The notes under the pieces: model-generated | What the model was told of the DNA's origin: nothing | Seen by the model: only the letters and a program-made list of their open reading frames with translations | The model's database searches: none | Position numbers and translations under genes: made by a program | Assembly: GCF_004804275.1 (NCBI RefSeq) | Contig: NZ_STGI01000002.1 | Location: 434,001-498,000 of the forward strand | Reading direction: 5' to 3' | DNA from: Herbaspirillum sp. ST 5-3 | GTDB taxonomy: Bacteria; Pseudomonadota; Gammaproteobacteria; Burkholderiales; Burkholderiaceae_D | Length of the DNA: 64,000 nt | Shown: piece after piece, positions 39,790 to 50,665 of the stretch | Layout: every line of letters begins with the position of its first letter | Position numbering within the stretch: position 1 is the first letter of the stretch

Positions 39790-41655
39790 ATGAATATCTA
39801 TAACTTCAAGATCCGGGACAAGCTTCTCTTGATGCTGGCCGTGCCAGTTGCGGCGATGGCGTACTTTGGCTGGTTGGCAATGGAGGAGAAGATGCGGGTG
39901 AGCGCGCAGATGAGGGAAATGTCCTCAGCGGTCGCTCTCTCCATCAAGCTCGGCAATCTCGCACACGAGATGCAGAAGGAGCGCGGCATGGCGTCCGGTT
40001 TCCTGGGAAGCAAAGGAAACAAATTTGCTTCCGAATTGCCGCTGCAGCAGGTCGAGACCGACAAGAAGTTGCGCGAGCTTGGCGATTTTCTTGACGGCGT
40101 CGAGACGGCGCGATTCGGCGAGGCCATCCGGACGACGATTGGGGAGGCAATGGATGGCTTCAACGCTTTGAAGGATAAACGCAGGGCGGTGCGCGCCATG
40201 GAGATCGCGGCGCCCGAGGCAGCAGGCTACTACAGCGGTCAGATCCGGCTGCTGCTCGAAGTCCCGGCGCTGGCCTCGCGCCGGACGGCAAACGCCGAGG
40301 TATCGAAGGGCGGCTCGGCGTACGCCAATCTGCTCAAGGCGAAAGAACGCGCGGGGATCGAACGCGCCATGCTGACGAATGCCTTCAATGCCGACAAGAT
40401 CACGCAGAGTCTGTTCAATGATGTCATCGCGAATTCCTCGGAACTGAGGATATTCACCCAGCTCTTCGTCGCTCAGGCCGACAGGGAGCAGATCGAATTC
40501 TACAAGCGCAAGCTGGCGGGCGAGGCTATCGAGGCGACCGAGAAGATGCGCAAGGCCGCGCTGGAGAAAGGCGTCGGCCAGCCGCTAAAGACCGACCCGG
40601 AACTCTGGTTCATGTCAATGACGGAGAAGATCAATTTGCTGAAGGAAGTCGAGGACAGGCTCGCTTCGGATCTGATGAACACGGCCGACGCGTTGCAGGC
40701 CGAGGCGCAGAGGCAATTGACCGTATACGTGGCTCTTACAGCGGCATCGCTCTTGATTGGATTGCTTCTTGCCTATTTCGTCGGACGCAACATTACACGT
40801 TCGCTGGCACAGGCAGTGCAGGTTGCCACCAGCCTCTCGGAGGGCGATCTGACGGCGCAGATCGAGGTGCGCTCGCGCGACGAAACCGGGCAGTTGCTCA
40901 GTGCAATGAAGATCATGGTCGAAAAGCTCGGCCAGATCATCGGCGAAGTGCGCGGTGCGGCCGACAACCTGTCGTCGGCGTCGGAAGAGGTGAGCGCGAC
41001 CGCGCAATCGATGTCGCAAGCCACCAGCGAACAAGCCGCCAGCGTGGAAGAGACCTCGGCCACGCTGGAGCAGGCGACTGCCTCGATCAACCAGAACGCG
41101 GAAAACGCCAAGGTCACCGACGGCATGGCATCCAAGGCGGCCAAGGAAGCGAACGAAGGCGGCGAGGCGGTGGCGCAGACGGTGACGGCGATGAAGAGCA
41201 TCGCGGCCAAGATCGGGATCATCGACGACATCGCGTACCAGACCAACCTGCTGGCCCTGAATGCGGCGATCGAGGCGGCGCGCGCCGGCGAGCACGGCAA
41301 GGGCTTTGCGGTGGTGGCGGCGGAAGTGCGCAAGCTGGCCGAGCGCAGCCAGGTGGCGGCGCAGGAGATCGGCGAGGTGGCATCGAGCAGCGTGCAACTG
41401 GCCGAGCGTGCGGGCAAGTTGCTGGACGAGATCGTGCCGTCGATCAGCAAGACCTCGGACCTGGTGCAGGAGATCGCGGCGGCATCGGAAGAGCAGTCGC
41501 GTGGCGTAACACAGATCAACACGGCGATGGTGCAGCTGAACCAGATCACGCAGCAGAATGCGTCGAGTTCGGAGGAACTGGCGGCCACGGCGGAAGAAAT
41601 GAGCAGCCAGGCGCAGCAACTGCAGCAGGCGGTCAGCTTCTTCAAGATGGCTTGA
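39790..41655 (+). CDS. Methyl-accepting chemotaxis protein, NIT-type sensor
   Basis: A 621-residue receptor. The long periplasmic region (about 35-320) begins with [20 protein letters not shown], the signature of the NIT domain found in nitrate/nitrite-responsive proteins, followed by QQVETDKKL. Helix two is about 322-342, then HAMP and signalling domain. It ends at SFFKMA and lacks the CheR-tethering pentapeptide of its neighbour. The ATG at 39790 is 58 bases after cheW; the longer frame overlaps cheW and is rejected. Nitrate sensing is a family-based guess. Confidence 0.93.
   Translation: MNIYNFKIRDKLLLMLAVPVAAMAYFGWLAMEEKMRVSAQMREMSSAVALSIKLGNLAHEMQKERGMASGFLGSKGNKFASELPLQQVETDKKLRELGDFLDGVETARFGEAIRTTIGEAMDGFNALKDKRRAVRAMEIAAPEAAGYYSGQIRLLLEVPALASRRTANAEVSKGGSAYANLLKAKERAGIERAMLTNAFNADKITQSLFNDVIANSSELRIFTQLFVAQADREQIEFYKRKLAGEAIEATEKMRKAALEKGVGQPLKTDPELWFMSMTEKINLLKEVEDRLASDLMNTADALQAEAQRQLTVYVALTAASLLIGLLLAYFVGRNITRSLAQAVQVATSLSEGDLTAQIEVRSRDETGQLLSAMKIMVEKLGQIIGEVRGAADNLSSASEEVSATAQSMSQATSEQAASVEETSATLEQATASINQNAENAKVTDGMASKAAKEANEGGEAVAQTVTAMKSIAAKIGIIDDIAYQTNLLALNAAIEAARAGEHGKGFAVVAAEVRKLAERSQVAAQEIGEVASSSVQLAERAGKLLDEIVPSISKTSDLVQEIAAASEEQSRGVTQINTAMVQLNQITQQNASSSEELAATAEEMSSQAQQLQQAVSFFKMA
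40821..41650 (+). repeat. Direct repeat, copy 2 (MCP signalling domain)
   Basis: Second copy of the 830-base element at 38101-38930. The sensor-coding parts upstream of the two copies are unrelated, so the pattern is domain swapping or gene conversion, not simple gene duplication. Confidence 0.95.
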
Positions 41656-41674
41656 CAATCCGGGAGAGGGTGCG

Positions 41675-42487
41675 GTGGAAGCAGCCAAGTGCATTACCGA
41701 TCATGAGTTCGCCCAGTTCCAGGCAATGCTGGCGCAGATTGCCGGAATCCATCTGTCGCCGTCGAAGAAGTCATTGGTGAGCGGCCGGCTGGCGAAGCGC
41801 TTGCAGCATTTCCAGGTGAATTCCTACGGGGAGTATTTCAAACTGCTTCACAGCGACAAGCAAAAGGACGAATTGCAGATCGCACTCGACCTGCTGACCA
41901 CTAACGAGACCTATTTCTTTCGTGAACCAAAGCATTTCGACCTCCTGCGCGAGCGCATCGTTCCCGAGCGACGGCCAGGCGTAATGCGGATCTGGAGCGC
42001 GGCGTGTTCGACCGGCGAGGAGCCCTACAGCATCGCGATGGTGCTGGCGGACAGGATCGGCGAGACGGGCTGGGAAATTCTCGCATCCGACCTCAGCACA
42101 CGGGTGCTGGAAAAGGCGCGCAGCGGACACTATGCGATGGAACGCACGGCCAACATCCCGCGCGACTACCTCAACCGCTTCTGCCTGAAGGGAGTCGGTT
42201 CGCAGGAGGGTACTTTCCTGATCGACAAGCAATTGCGCGCACGGGTCAGCTTTTCGCAAATCAACCTCAATGCTCCCTTGCCCGGCATAGGAGAGTTCGA
42301 TGTCATCTTCTTGCGCAACGTGATGATCTATTTCAATCTCGCCACCAAGCGCGACGTCGTGAGCAGGCTGCTACGCGTGCTCAAGCCCGGCGGTTACTTC
42401 ATTGTCGGCCATTCCGAAAGCCTGAATGGCGTGACTGAAGAGATCAAGGCCGTAGCGCCGTCGGTTTTCCTGAAGCCGATCAAATGA
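41675..42487 (+). CDS. cheR: Chemoreceptor methyltransferase CheR
   Basis: A 270-residue SAM-dependent glutamate methyltransferase. The N-terminal all-helical domain (GIHLSPSKKSLVSGRLAKRL) and the SAM site (RIWSAACSTGEEPYSIAM) are present, with LTTNETYFFREPKHF and FDVIFLRNVMIYF. The start is a GTG with GGGAGAGGG upstream. The last bases overlap cheD (ATGA). Confidence 0.95.
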   Translation: MEAAKCITDHEFAQFQAMLAQIAGIHLSPSKKSLVSGRLAKRLQHFQVNSYGEYFKLLHSDKQKDELQIALDLLTTNETYFFREPKHFDLLRERIVPERRPGVMRIWSAACSTGEEPYSIAMVLADRIGETGWEILASDLSTRVLEKARSGHYAMERTANIPRDYLNRFCLKGVGSQEGTFLIDKQLRARVSFSQINLNAPLPGIGEFDVIFLRNVMIYFNLATKRDVVSRLLRVLKPGGYFIVGHSESLNGVTEEIKAVAPSVFLKPIK

Positions 42488-43026
42488 AGGCGCCTGAACA
42501 TGCTACGGAAATCTACCTGCAGCCGGGGGAAGTGCGCTTCGGCGACCGCCATACGCGCATCCGCACCTTGCTCGGGTCCTGTGTCTCGTTGACCGTGTGG
42601 CATCCGCGGCTGCTGATCGGCGGCATGTGCCACTACATGCTTCCCACCCGCAGCGGCGAAGCCCGCGGGGAAGTGCTGAACGGATGTTACGGCGACGAGG
42701 CAGTCGACCTGCTGCTGCGCGAGATACGCGCAGTCGGTACGCGACCGGACGAGTATCAGGTGAAGATGTTCGGTGGCGGCAACATGTTTCCGGGAATGAA
42801 TCGTTCGCGCAATTGCGGTGACGTTCCTTTCAACAACGTGGGTGCCGGGCGCGCGCTGGTGCGCCGCTACGGGTTTCGTCTGGCTGGAGAGCATTTGGGA
42901 GGCACTGGTCACCGCACCATCATCTTTGACATCTGGAGCGGCGACGTCTGGCTCAAGCATCGACAGACCCAAGAAACCAATCTCTGCGAAAACTGCGACA
43001 GGAGGGCGATATGCGCAGCAGGATAA
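42484..43026 (+). CDS. cheD: Chemoreceptor glutamine deamidase CheD
   Basis: A 180-residue CheD. The catalytic Cys sits in [11 protein letters not shown] and the His in GGMCHYMLP; the FGGGNMFPG and NVGAGRALV blocks are typical. It deamidates receptor glutamines. Its C-terminus adds a four-Cys-rich tail ([14 protein letters not shown]), not usual for the family. It overlaps cheR by four bases and cheB by sixteen. Confidence 0.94.
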   Translation: MKAPEHATEIYLQPGEVRFGDRHTRIRTLLGSCVSLTVWHPRLLIGGMCHYMLPTRSGEARGEVLNGCYGDEAVDLLLREIRAVGTRPDEYQVKMFGGGNMFPGMNRSRNCGDVPFNNVGAGRALVRRYGFRLAGEHLGGTGHRTIIFDIWSGDVWLKHRQTQETNLCENCDRRAICAAG

Positions 43027-44093
43027 CGGTCCTCATCGTCGATGATTCGGCTGTGGTACGTCAGGTGGCCGCCAGCGTGCTGTCCCGTGAACCAGGCATC
43101 GAGGTGATGGGCGCGGCAGCCGATCCGATTTTTGCCATGGAGCGCATGAAGAGCGCCTGGCCGGACGTGATTGTGCTCGATGTCGAGATGCCGCGCATGG
43201 ACGGCCTCACGTTTCTGCGCAAGATCATGGCGGAGCGTCCGACGCCGGTGGTGATCTGCTCCTCGCTCACCACCAAGGGCGCGGACACCACCATGCAGGC
43301 ACTCGCAGCCGGAGCGGTCGGCATCGTCATGAAGCCCGGCATTGGCGTGCGTCGCTTTCTCATCGAGGACGCGGCGGCCGACCTGGTTCACGCCGTGAAG
43401 GCTGCCGCCATGGCGAACGTGAAGCGGCTGAAGGCTGCGCCGGCCATCCTGCCCGTTGCGGCGAAGCTTTCTGCCGATGCGATCCTGGATGCCGGAATTC
43501 ACGCGATGGCGCAAACCACCGAACGCATCGTGGCGATCGGCACTTCCACAGGCGGCACGCAGGCGCTGGAGCATGTGCTGACCGTCTTGCCGCGCGTATC
43601 CCCGGGCATCGTGATCGTCCAGCACATGCCGGAAAAATTCACCGCCTCGTTCGCCGAACGTCTCGATGGCTTGTGCGCGATCGAGGTGCGCGAGGCGAAG
43701 ACCGGCGACCGCGTGACGCCCGGGCTGGCATTGATCGCGCCCGGTGGGCGTCACATGCTCCTCAAGCGTAGCGGAGCCCAATACCACGTCGATATCGTTG
43801 ACGGGCCGCTGGTCAATCGGCATCGACCCTCCGTCGACGTGCTGTTCCGCTCGGTAGCGAAATGCGCCGGCAAGAATGCGGTGGGCGTGATCATGACGGG
43901 AATGGGGGATGATGGCGCGCGCGGACTGAAGGAGATGCATGATGCCGGAGCCTATACCGTGGCTCAGGACGAGGCGAGTTGCGTGGTGTACGGCATGCCG
44001 AGGGAAGCCGTGAAACTCGGCGCGGTCGCGTCCAGCGTACCGCTTTCCGGCATTGCGCAGGCGATTCTTGCGCACGCGCCGGTCAGCGTCTGA
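43011..44093 (+). CDS. cheB: Chemotaxis methylesterase CheB
   Basis: A 360-residue response regulator and methylesterase. The receiver has Asp57 ([13 protein letters not shown]). The esterase domain has Ser179 in [11 protein letters not shown], the His of VQHMPEKFT and the Asp of [10 protein letters not shown] as the catalytic triad. It counteracts CheR under CheA control. The ATG lies inside cheD. Confidence 0.95.
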   Translation: MRSRITVLIVDDSAVVRQVAASVLSREPGIEVMGAAADPIFAMERMKSAWPDVIVLDVEMPRMDGLTFLRKIMAERPTPVVICSSLTTKGADTTMQALAAGAVGIVMKPGIGVRRFLIEDAAADLVHAVKAAAMANVKRLKAAPAILPVAAKLSADAILDAGIHAMAQTTERIVAIGTSTGGTQALEHVLTVLPRVSPGIVIVQHMPEKFTASFAERLDGLCAIEVREAKTGDRVTPGLALIAPGGRHMLLKRSGAQYHVDIVDGPLVNRHRPSVDVLFRSVAKCAGKNAVGVIMTGMGDDGARGLKEMHDAGAYTVAQDEASCVVYGMPREAVKLGAVASSVPLSGIAQAILAHAPVSV

Positions 44094-44112
44094 GACGGGT
44101 AGAGGGAGAGTC

Positions 44113-46734
44113 ATGTACAACACGCAGCCACTGACGGAAGTAGTGCGTCGCCCTTCTGAAACCGGGTCACGAGATCCATTCCTTTTGCGGATGCGCCGGG
44201 CCGCCGCGTTCATTGCCGTGCTCGCCGGCGCGATGGTCCTGCTGATGCTGCACACGCCATCGTATTTCGTGTTGAGAAGTGACATCTATCTTCCCCTGCA
44301 CATCGCCATGGAGGTGTTCGCGGTTATCGTATCGGCGATGGTGTTCGGCATCGGCTGGCATAGTTTCGACAACAGGATACCTCCGGCGATCATGGTGCTG
44401 TCTTCGGCCTTTCTTGCAGTGGGGCTGCTCGATCTCGGTCATCTGCTTTCATTTCCGGGCATGCCCGACTTCGTCAGCCCGAGCAGCGTGGCCAAGGGCA
44501 TCGACTTCTGGCTGGCTGCGCGGGCGGCCGGGGCGGTGGCCTTGCTCGCCGCGGCGGTGCTCCCCTGGCGCGCAACACCACCCGGTTATCGGCACCTGAT
44601 GGCGCTGGGCGCATCCGGAGGCTTTACCTGTTTGATGTTCTGGGTAACCCTGTTCCGGCCGGAGCTGCTGCCCGATACATTTGTTCCTGGTCGCGGCTTG
44701 ACGACGTTCAAGATCGTTTCCGAATACGTGCTTGCTGCCACCTATCTACTTGCTGCAGCGATTCTGCTGCAGCAGGCGCTCGCCACGCGGGCCGAAAAAA
44801 CGGTGCATCTTTTCAGTGCCGCTTGCATCATGGCTCTGAGCGAATTCTGCTTCACGCTCTATGTCAATGCCACCGATCTGTTCAACGTGCTCGGGCATGT
44901 CTACAAGGTACTTGCCTATCTGTATCTGTATCGCGCCATCTTCGTCGAGGGCGTGCATGAGCCGTTCCAGCGATTGAAGGCGTCCGAGCGATCCTTGAAG
45001 CTGAGCGAAAGCAAGTTCCGCAAGCTCATGGAATTCGCACCGGAGGCCATCCTGCTGATGGATCGTAGTCATCGCATCCTCATGATGAATGCGCGCGCCG
45101 AGAAGCTGTTCGGATATCGGCCCGATGCCCTGGTCGGCATGCCGGCAAGAATGGTGATGGCAAGCGATGCCGACGACAAACAGATGCGTCGGGCGGCGAA
45201 GAACAACGGCCACGCGGCAGCGACCAGTATCGAAGCGGCATGTCGCCATCGGGATGGCGAACTATTCCCGGTCGAGATCAATCTCGGCCATCTCGATACC
45301 GAGGATCTGCCGCTGGTCATCGCCTTGGTGCGCGACATTTCCGAGCGCAAGCATTTCGAAACGCTGTTGCTGGACCAGCTTACGCACGATGCGCTGACAG
45401 GGTTGCCCAACCGGCTGCTGATCCACGAGCGGTTGCGGGATGCCATCAATCGCATGCGAGAAGCAAAATGCATGCTGGCGGTGCTGTTCCTTGACATCGA
45501 TCACTTCAAGCGCATCAATGACACCTTCGGGCACGCACTCGGCGACGAGGTACTGCGGCAGACGGCGCTTCGCGTGCAACAGTCGCTGCGGAATGGCGAT
45601 CTGCTGGCGCGACAAGGCGGCGATGAATTCATCATTCTGCAGCAGGAGATCGCCCACGTGCAGGAAGCAGTCACACTGGCCAACCGGTTGCTCGAATGCA
45701 TGCGCGAGCCGTTTCATGTCGCCGGACGCGAGATCTTCCTGAGCGTCAGTGTCGGAATCAGCCTGTTCCCGAGCGACGAGGCGACAGAGGATGGCTTGCT
45801 GCACACGGCGGATATCGCCATGAACAGCGCCAAGGAAAAAGGCCGGAACTGCTATCGCTTTCACACACGCGAGATGGACCTGGCCATTCGCGAACGGCAG
45901 GAACTGGAAGGCCATCTTCGTTATGCCGTCGAGAAAGGCGAGCTTTTGCTGCACTATCAGCCGCGCATCAGCATCGCGACCGGAGCGCAAATCGGTATGG
46001 AGGCGCTGGTCCGATGGCGTCATCCGGAATTCGGCCTGATCTCCCCGGCCCGTTTTATCCCGGTTGCGGAGGAAAGCGGCCTGATCGAACAGATCGGCTT
46101 GTGGGTGCTCAGAACCGCCTGTGCCCAGGCGAAGGAGTGGCAGAAATGCGGGTTGCCGATGATGCGCGTCTCGGTCAATCTCTCCGCGCGCCAGTTTCAG
46201 CAAGCCGCGCTGGCGCGCAACGTGCAAGCCATCCTCGATGAATTCGGCCTCGATCCGGCCTGCCTTGAGCTGGAAATTACCGAGAGCACGGTCATGAAAG
46301 ACACCGAGTTGGCGATCAAAGTGTTGCGCTCGCTGAAACAACTCGGCATCGGACTGTCGATCGACGATTTCGGGACAGGCTATTCGTCGCTGAGCTATCT
46401 CAAGCTGTTCCCGATCGATGTGCTGAAGATCGATCGATCCTTTATCAAGGACGTCATTGACGATCCGAACGACGCGGCCATCACCCGCGCCATCATCGCC
46501 CTCGCACACAGTCTGGACCTCGTCGTTGTTGCGGAGGGCGTCGAGACGCTGGAACAAGCGATCTTCCTCAAGCAATGTGCCTGTGACGAGATCCAGGGCT
46601 TCTACTTCAGCCGCCCGCTGCCGGTTGAAGAAATGGCGGCGCTGCTGCACGAACAAAGAGCGATGAATATTCCGGATCGGGTTCCAATGGTGGGTACGGA
46701 CTCGGGCGGCGCAAACGTGACAAGCGGGGGGTAA
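44113..46734 (+). CDS. MASE-PAS-GGDEF-EAL cyclic-di-GMP enzyme
   Basis: An 873-residue membrane protein. About seven or eight hydrophobic helices (25-290) form a MASE-type sensor, followed by a PAS domain (about 298-420, LFGYRPDALVG, DISERKHFE). The GGDEF motif at 502-506 is intact and preceded five residues earlier by RNGD, a product-inhibition I-site. The EAL domain has EAL at 630-632 and the metal and catalytic residues NLSARQ, EITES, DDFGTGYSS, LKIDRSF and AEGVET. Both synthesis and hydrolysis of c-di-GMP are possible. It lies 19 bases after cheB. AGAGGGAGAG precedes the ATG. Confidence 0.95.
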   Translation: MYNTQPLTEVVRRPSETGSRDPFLLRMRRAAAFIAVLAGAMVLLMLHTPSYFVLRSDIYLPLHIAMEVFAVIVSAMVFGIGWHSFDNRIPPAIMVLSSAFLAVGLLDLGHLLSFPGMPDFVSPSSVAKGIDFWLAARAAGAVALLAAAVLPWRATPPGYRHLMALGASGGFTCLMFWVTLFRPELLPDTFVPGRGLTTFKIVSEYVLAATYLLAAAILLQQALATRAEKTVHLFSAACIMALSEFCFTLYVNATDLFNVLGHVYKVLAYLYLYRAIFVEGVHEPFQRLKASERSLKLSESKFRKLMEFAPEAILLMDRSHRILMMNARAEKLFGYRPDALVGMPARMVMASDADDKQMRRAAKNNGHAAATSIEAACRHRDGELFPVEINLGHLDTEDLPLVIALVRDISERKHFETLLLDQLTHDALTGLPNRLLIHERLRDAINRMREAKCMLAVLFLDIDHFKRINDTFGHALGDEVLRQTALRVQQSLRNGDLLARQGGDEFIILQQEIAHVQEAVTLANRLLECMREPFHVAGREIFLSVSVGISLFPSDEATEDGLLHTADIAMNSAKEKGRNCYRFHTREMDLAIRERQELEGHLRYAVEKGELLLHYQPRISIATGAQIGMEALVRWRHPEFGLISPARFIPVAEESGLIEQIGLWVLRTACAQAKEWQKCGLPMMRVSVNLSARQFQQAALARNVQAILDEFGLDPACLELEITESTVMKDTELAIKVLRSLKQLGIGLSIDDFGTGYSSLSYLKLFPIDVLKIDRSFIKDVIDDPNDAAITRAIIALAHSLDLVVVAEGVETLEQAIFLKQCACDEIQGFYFSRPLPVEEMAALLHEQRAMNIPDRVPMVGTDSGGANVTSGG

Positions 46735-46735
46735 C

Positions 46736-47590
46736 ATGGGAAGCATAGCCGCGCCGTCGGGACAGGCCGAAGCGCAAGAGATCCAGAAACGATTCCGCCT
46801 CGCGTTCGAAAGGGCGCCGATCGGGATGCTGGTGCGGGGCGCCGACGCGCGGGCCTTGCAGGCCAACAAGGCATTGCAGGACATGCTTGGCTACAGCGTC
46901 GACGAGCTGACGCAGATGGACATCGATACATTGATTCACGAGGACGACAGATCTCTTGGCACAGCGCTGAATCGCGAACTGTTCTCCGGCCGACGCGACT
47001 CCTATCAGATCGAAAAACGCTTTCGGCACAAGGATGGCCGCGAGCTTTGGTGCAAAGTGGACGCATCGCTGGTGCGAGACAGTCTTGGCCATCCGTATTT
47101 TTCCGTCAACATGGTGGAAGACATTACCGATCGCAAGCATTTTGACGAAGCAATCAAACGCTCGGTCAGCCGGTATGAACTGATCTTGAATGCCGCGCGC
47201 TGGGGGGTGGTCGGCATCGAAGCCTCACGAACCATTGCATTTGCCAATCCGTCGGCTAACGGCATGCTGGGATGGGTGGACGACGCCCTGATCGGTGAGC
47301 CGGTTGGCGCGATTCTCCACGAGCACGGCGGAGGCCGGCTGCTGAACGAGGTGCGCAGCGCGATTTGCGGCGCCATCAGCGACGGATTGATACGCCATGC
47401 CGAGAACGGCGTCCTGTTGCGACACAGCGGGGCTTTGCTGTTCGTGGAATATACGGTGGCGCCGATCGTCGAGGAGGGCCGGGTCAGCGGGGTCGCACTG
47501 ATCTTCATGGATCTGGCCGGACGTGCAGACGCGTCTGATGTGCGCGACGATCGCGGAAGGCCGGACAATACAGCGGGAAAAGATGAATAG
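46736..47590 (+). CDS. Double-PAS protein without output domain
   Basis: A 284-residue soluble protein made of two PAS domains (about 15-130, FERAPIGMLVRGADARALQANK, LGYSVDELTQMD, ending DITDRKHFDEA; and about 140-260, LNAARWGVVGIEASRTIAFAN). No kinase, cyclase or HTH part follows. It starts one base after the GGDEF-EAL stop and is nine bases before the next sensor kinase, so it probably serves as a sensory or adaptor subunit for one of them. Confidence 0.85.
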   Translation: MGSIAAPSGQAEAQEIQKRFRLAFERAPIGMLVRGADARALQANKALQDMLGYSVDELTQMDIDTLIHEDDRSLGTALNRELFSGRRDSYQIEKRFRHKDGRELWCKVDASLVRDSLGHPYFSVNMVEDITDRKHFDEAIKRSVSRYELILNAARWGVVGIEASRTIAFANPSANGMLGWVDDALIGEPVGAILHEHGGGRLLNEVRSAICGAISDGLIRHAENGVLLRHSGALLFVEYTVAPIVEEGRVSGVALIFMDLAGRADASDVRDDRGRPDNTAGKDE

Positions 47591-47599
47591 GCAACCGTG

Positions 47600-50500
47600 A
47601 TGCAGTTTCCGATCTCTTTTCCGAGTGCGGTATGGGCCATCTTCTCTGCGAAGCTGGGCGTGGCGCGCCGCTGCTGGCCATGCGCTGTCGATCACGCCTT
47701 GTCGAGCCTGCGAGCAAAATTGGCGATGACGATTGCGATCATTCTCCTGCCCGCTGTCGCACTGATCTGGTATCTCGGCAGCGAATTGCATCAGCACCAG
47801 ATGCGCCTGGTCACGCTCAACATGGAACAGGTGCTGGACGCGATCAATGCCAGCCAGTTGCGCAGCATGGACGGCGCTGCGCAACTCCTGAAATTGATGG
47901 AACGGATTCCTTCCATTCGAGAGCGGCGCGATGGTTATTGCGCGTTCATGCGCGAGCTGCTCGAACACAATAGCCACTACGAAAATCTTGGCATGACCGA
48001 TGCGAGCGGCAATATGCTTTGTACGGCGGTGCCGATGGACAAGGCGATCAATGTGTCGGATCGGTTGTGGTTCCGGCGCGCCATCGAGACGCGTGAGCTG
48101 TCGACAGGTACCTATCACATCAGCAGGCTTTCCGGTTATCGTCCGGTGACCGTGCTGTCCATGCCGATAATGGATGCACAGCAACGCATCAAGTCGGTGC
48201 TGTTCGTCACGGTCGATGTCGCTGCCAATATTGCCAAGGCGGTCGCCGAGCGGCGCTTGCCGGCTTCGACCTACGTCGTGCTGTTCCGTCCCGGCAAAGG
48301 CGGATGGGCGACGGCGATGGTGCCGATGGTCTGGAGCTCGATGTCGCCCGCGGAAATGGCAAACCTCCCGGTAACGCCGGAGTCGCGTGAGAGCACATGG
48401 CCTGACGATGAACGGCGTCTGTGGGCGTTTTCCGCTTTGCCTCGCGCGGTCGACAAGGGGCCGACTACGCTTGGAGTCGGCATACCTGCCGGCGAATTCG
48501 CAAAGATGAATGGCATGTTCTTTACCATGGTTACCGCCATCTGCATGAGCGGTGCGGTCGTGCTGTTGCTGGCGTGGGTGAGCTACCGGCGTTTCATTCT
48601 GCACAAGACCGACAGATTGGTCGAGGCGGCGCGCCGTATCGGCGAAGGGGATTGGGATGCCAGAAGCGGCATCGGTCATGGCAGCGGCGAATTCGGAATC
48701 CTGGCGCGCGCTCTGGACGAGATGGCGGAAGCGGTCCGCAGGCGCGAGCAGGAAATCACCTGGCGCCAGTATGCGCTAGACCAGCATGCGATTGTCAGCA
48801 TCAGCGATGTCGAGGGAAGAATCACGTTCATTAACGACAAGTTCTGCGAGATCAGCGGCTACTCACGCGAGGAGCTGATCGGTCAAAATCATCGGATACT
48901 GAATTCGGGGCGCAATCCGACCGGACTCTTTGAAGACATGTGGCACACCATATCTGCAGGGAAGGTATGGCAAGGCGTCATTTGCAACCTGCACAAGGGA
49001 GGAGGCCATTATTGGGTCACCTCCACCATCGTGCCTCGCCTGGACGAATCGGGAATGCCGTTCGGCTACATCTCGATCCGTACCGAGATCACACCACTGG
49101 TGAAGGCTGAAGAGGCGCTGAAACGCAGTGAAGAAATGTATCGTCTGCTCGCGGAAAATACGCAGGATGTGGTTTCCTTGCACGACCGGGCAGGGGCGCT
49201 GGTCTACGTCAGCCCTGCCTGCGCTCGGGTGCTCGGCTACGACTACCCGGAGATGCGCGGCGCCGTCCCCTGGCCCCTGATTCACCCGAAGGACATCGAT
49301 ACCGTCATGCAGGAGCTGTTCGACCCGGTCCTCAATGGCGCCCACCACGCATCCGCCGTATTCCGGATGCGACATTGCAGCGGCAATTACCTCTGGACCG
49401 AAGTGACAGCGACGCCCGTGCTCGACGCTGATGGCCGCCTGACACATGTTCAGTCCACGCTGCGCGACATCACGTTGCGCAAGGAGGCGGAGGACAACCT
49501 TCGGCTGCACGACATGGCGATCCAATCCAGCCTGACAGGAATCATGTTGTTCTCGTCCGAGCGCGGCAATCCGATCGTCTACGTCAACCCCGCTTGTGAA
49601 ACGATCACGGGACGCAGCGCCGAGGACTTTGCCGGCGGTAATGTGCAATGTCTGTTCGATCAGATCGAAGGCGGAGAGAACCTTGCGAAGATCCGCGCCG
49701 CGCTGGATCGCGGCATGGAAGGGCGTGCCCTGATCCGGTTCCTGCGCAGGGACGGGACCGCGCGCTGGGCCGATTGCTCCGTCGCCCCCGTGCGCGACGG
49801 CGACGAAACCGTCACGCACTTCGTGCTGGCCTTCAATGACATGACCGAGCGCATGCTGGTCCTGGAAGACATGCAGCGGGCGAAAGAAGAGTCCGACAAG
49901 GCGAACCGGGCGAAGTCGGACTTCCTGTCGCGCATGACGCACGAATTGCGCACACCGCTGAACTTCATACTTGGCTTTGCACAGCTGCTGGAAACACGGC
50001 CCGAGCAACTCACCGAAATGCAATTGGATGGCGTCCGACGCATCATCCGGTCCGGCTGGCATTTGCGCGAGCTGATCGATGAAATACTCGACTTGTCCCG
50101 GATCGACGCCGGCAAACTGGAAATTCAACCCGAAGACGTGGAGATTGCCCCGCTTCTGTGCGAGTGCATCAGCGTGGTGGAGCTGATGGCGACCGAGCGA
50201 TGCATCCGGATCGAGCCGGTATCGGCACAAAGCGGCGCAACTCTTGTCAAGGCCGACCGCACGCGCTTGAAGCAGGTCTTGCTGAATCTGTTGTCGAACG
50301 CGATCAAGTTCAACTGCGAAGGCGGCCTTGTGCGCGTCGAGTACCTCCATGCCGCGTCCGGCGCCGTGAGGATCACGGTCTCCGATACCGGACCGGGCAT
50401 CGACCTTGCGCGCCAGGGAGAATTGTTCCAACCGTTCAGCCGTCTGGATGCCGACCGGGCGGAAATTCCGGGAACGGGAATCGGACTCGCCATCAGCCAG

Positions 50501-50611
50501 CGCTTCATGCAGCTCATGGGCGGCCGCATCGGCGTGCGCAGCGAGCGCGGAAAGGGCAGCGCATTCTGGATTGAATTGCCGTCGGCGGAAAATGCCTGCC
50601 TCCTGATATGA
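47600..50611 (+). CDS. Cache-HAMP-PAS sensor histidine kinase (HisKA type)
   Basis: A 1003-residue kinase: membrane helix about 40-62, periplasmic dCache-type domain about 65-300 (HYENLGMTDASGNMLCTAVP, then RLWFRRAIETRELSTGTYHI), second helix about 308-330, HAMP, three PAS units (about 395-515, 520-645, 650-770), HisKA with His781 (RMTHELRTPLNFILGFAQLL) and HATPase_c (NLLSNAIKFN, DTGPGID, GTGIGLAIS). There is no receiver or Hpt part. The start is the ATG directly after a GTG. The likely target is the receiver of the REC-PP2C protein two genes downstream. Confidence 0.94.
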   Translation: MQFPISFPSAVWAIFSAKLGVARRCWPCAVDHALSSLRAKLAMTIAIILLPAVALIWYLGSELHQHQMRLVTLNMEQVLDAINASQLRSMDGAAQLLKLMERIPSIRERRDGYCAFMRELLEHNSHYENLGMTDASGNMLCTAVPMDKAINVSDRLWFRRAIETRELSTGTYHISRLSGYRPVTVLSMPIMDAQQRIKSVLFVTVDVAANIAKAVAERRLPASTYVVLFRPGKGGWATAMVPMVWSSMSPAEMANLPVTPESRESTWPDDERRLWAFSALPRAVDKGPTTLGVGIPAGEFAKMNGMFFTMVTAICMSGAVVLLLAWVSYRRFILHKTDRLVEAARRIGEGDWDARSGIGHGSGEFGILARALDEMAEAVRRREQEITWRQYALDQHAIVSISDVEGRITFINDKFCEISGYSREELIGQNHRILNSGRNPTGLFEDMWHTISAGKVWQGVICNLHKGGGHYWVTSTIVPRLDESGMPFGYISIRTEITPLVKAEEALKRSEEMYRLLAENTQDVVSLHDRAGALVYVSPACARVLGYDYPEMRGAVPWPLIHPKDIDTVMQELFDPVLNGAHHASAVFRMRHCSGNYLWTEVTATPVLDADGRLTHVQSTLRDITLRKEAEDNLRLHDMAIQSSLTGIMLFSSERGNPIVYVNPACETITGRSAEDFAGGNVQCLFDQIEGGENLAKIRAALDRGMEGRALIRFLRRDGTARWADCSVAPVRDGDETVTHFVLAFNDMTERMLVLEDMQRAKEESDKANRAKSDFLSRMTHELRTPLNFILGFAQLLETRPEQLTEMQLDGVRRIIRSGWHLRELIDEILDLSRIDAGKLEIQPEDVEIAPLLCECISVVELMATERCIRIEPVSAQSGATLVKADRTRLKQVLLNLLSNAIKFNCEGGLVRVEYLHAASGAVRITVSDTGPGIDLARQGELFQPFSRLDADRAEIPGTGIGLAISQRFMQLMGGRIGVRSERGKGSAFWIELPSAENACLLI

Positions 50612-50665
50612 CGGCATGCATTGGCAAAAGAACACATATATCGAGGAAACCGAAAGGAAATCAGC

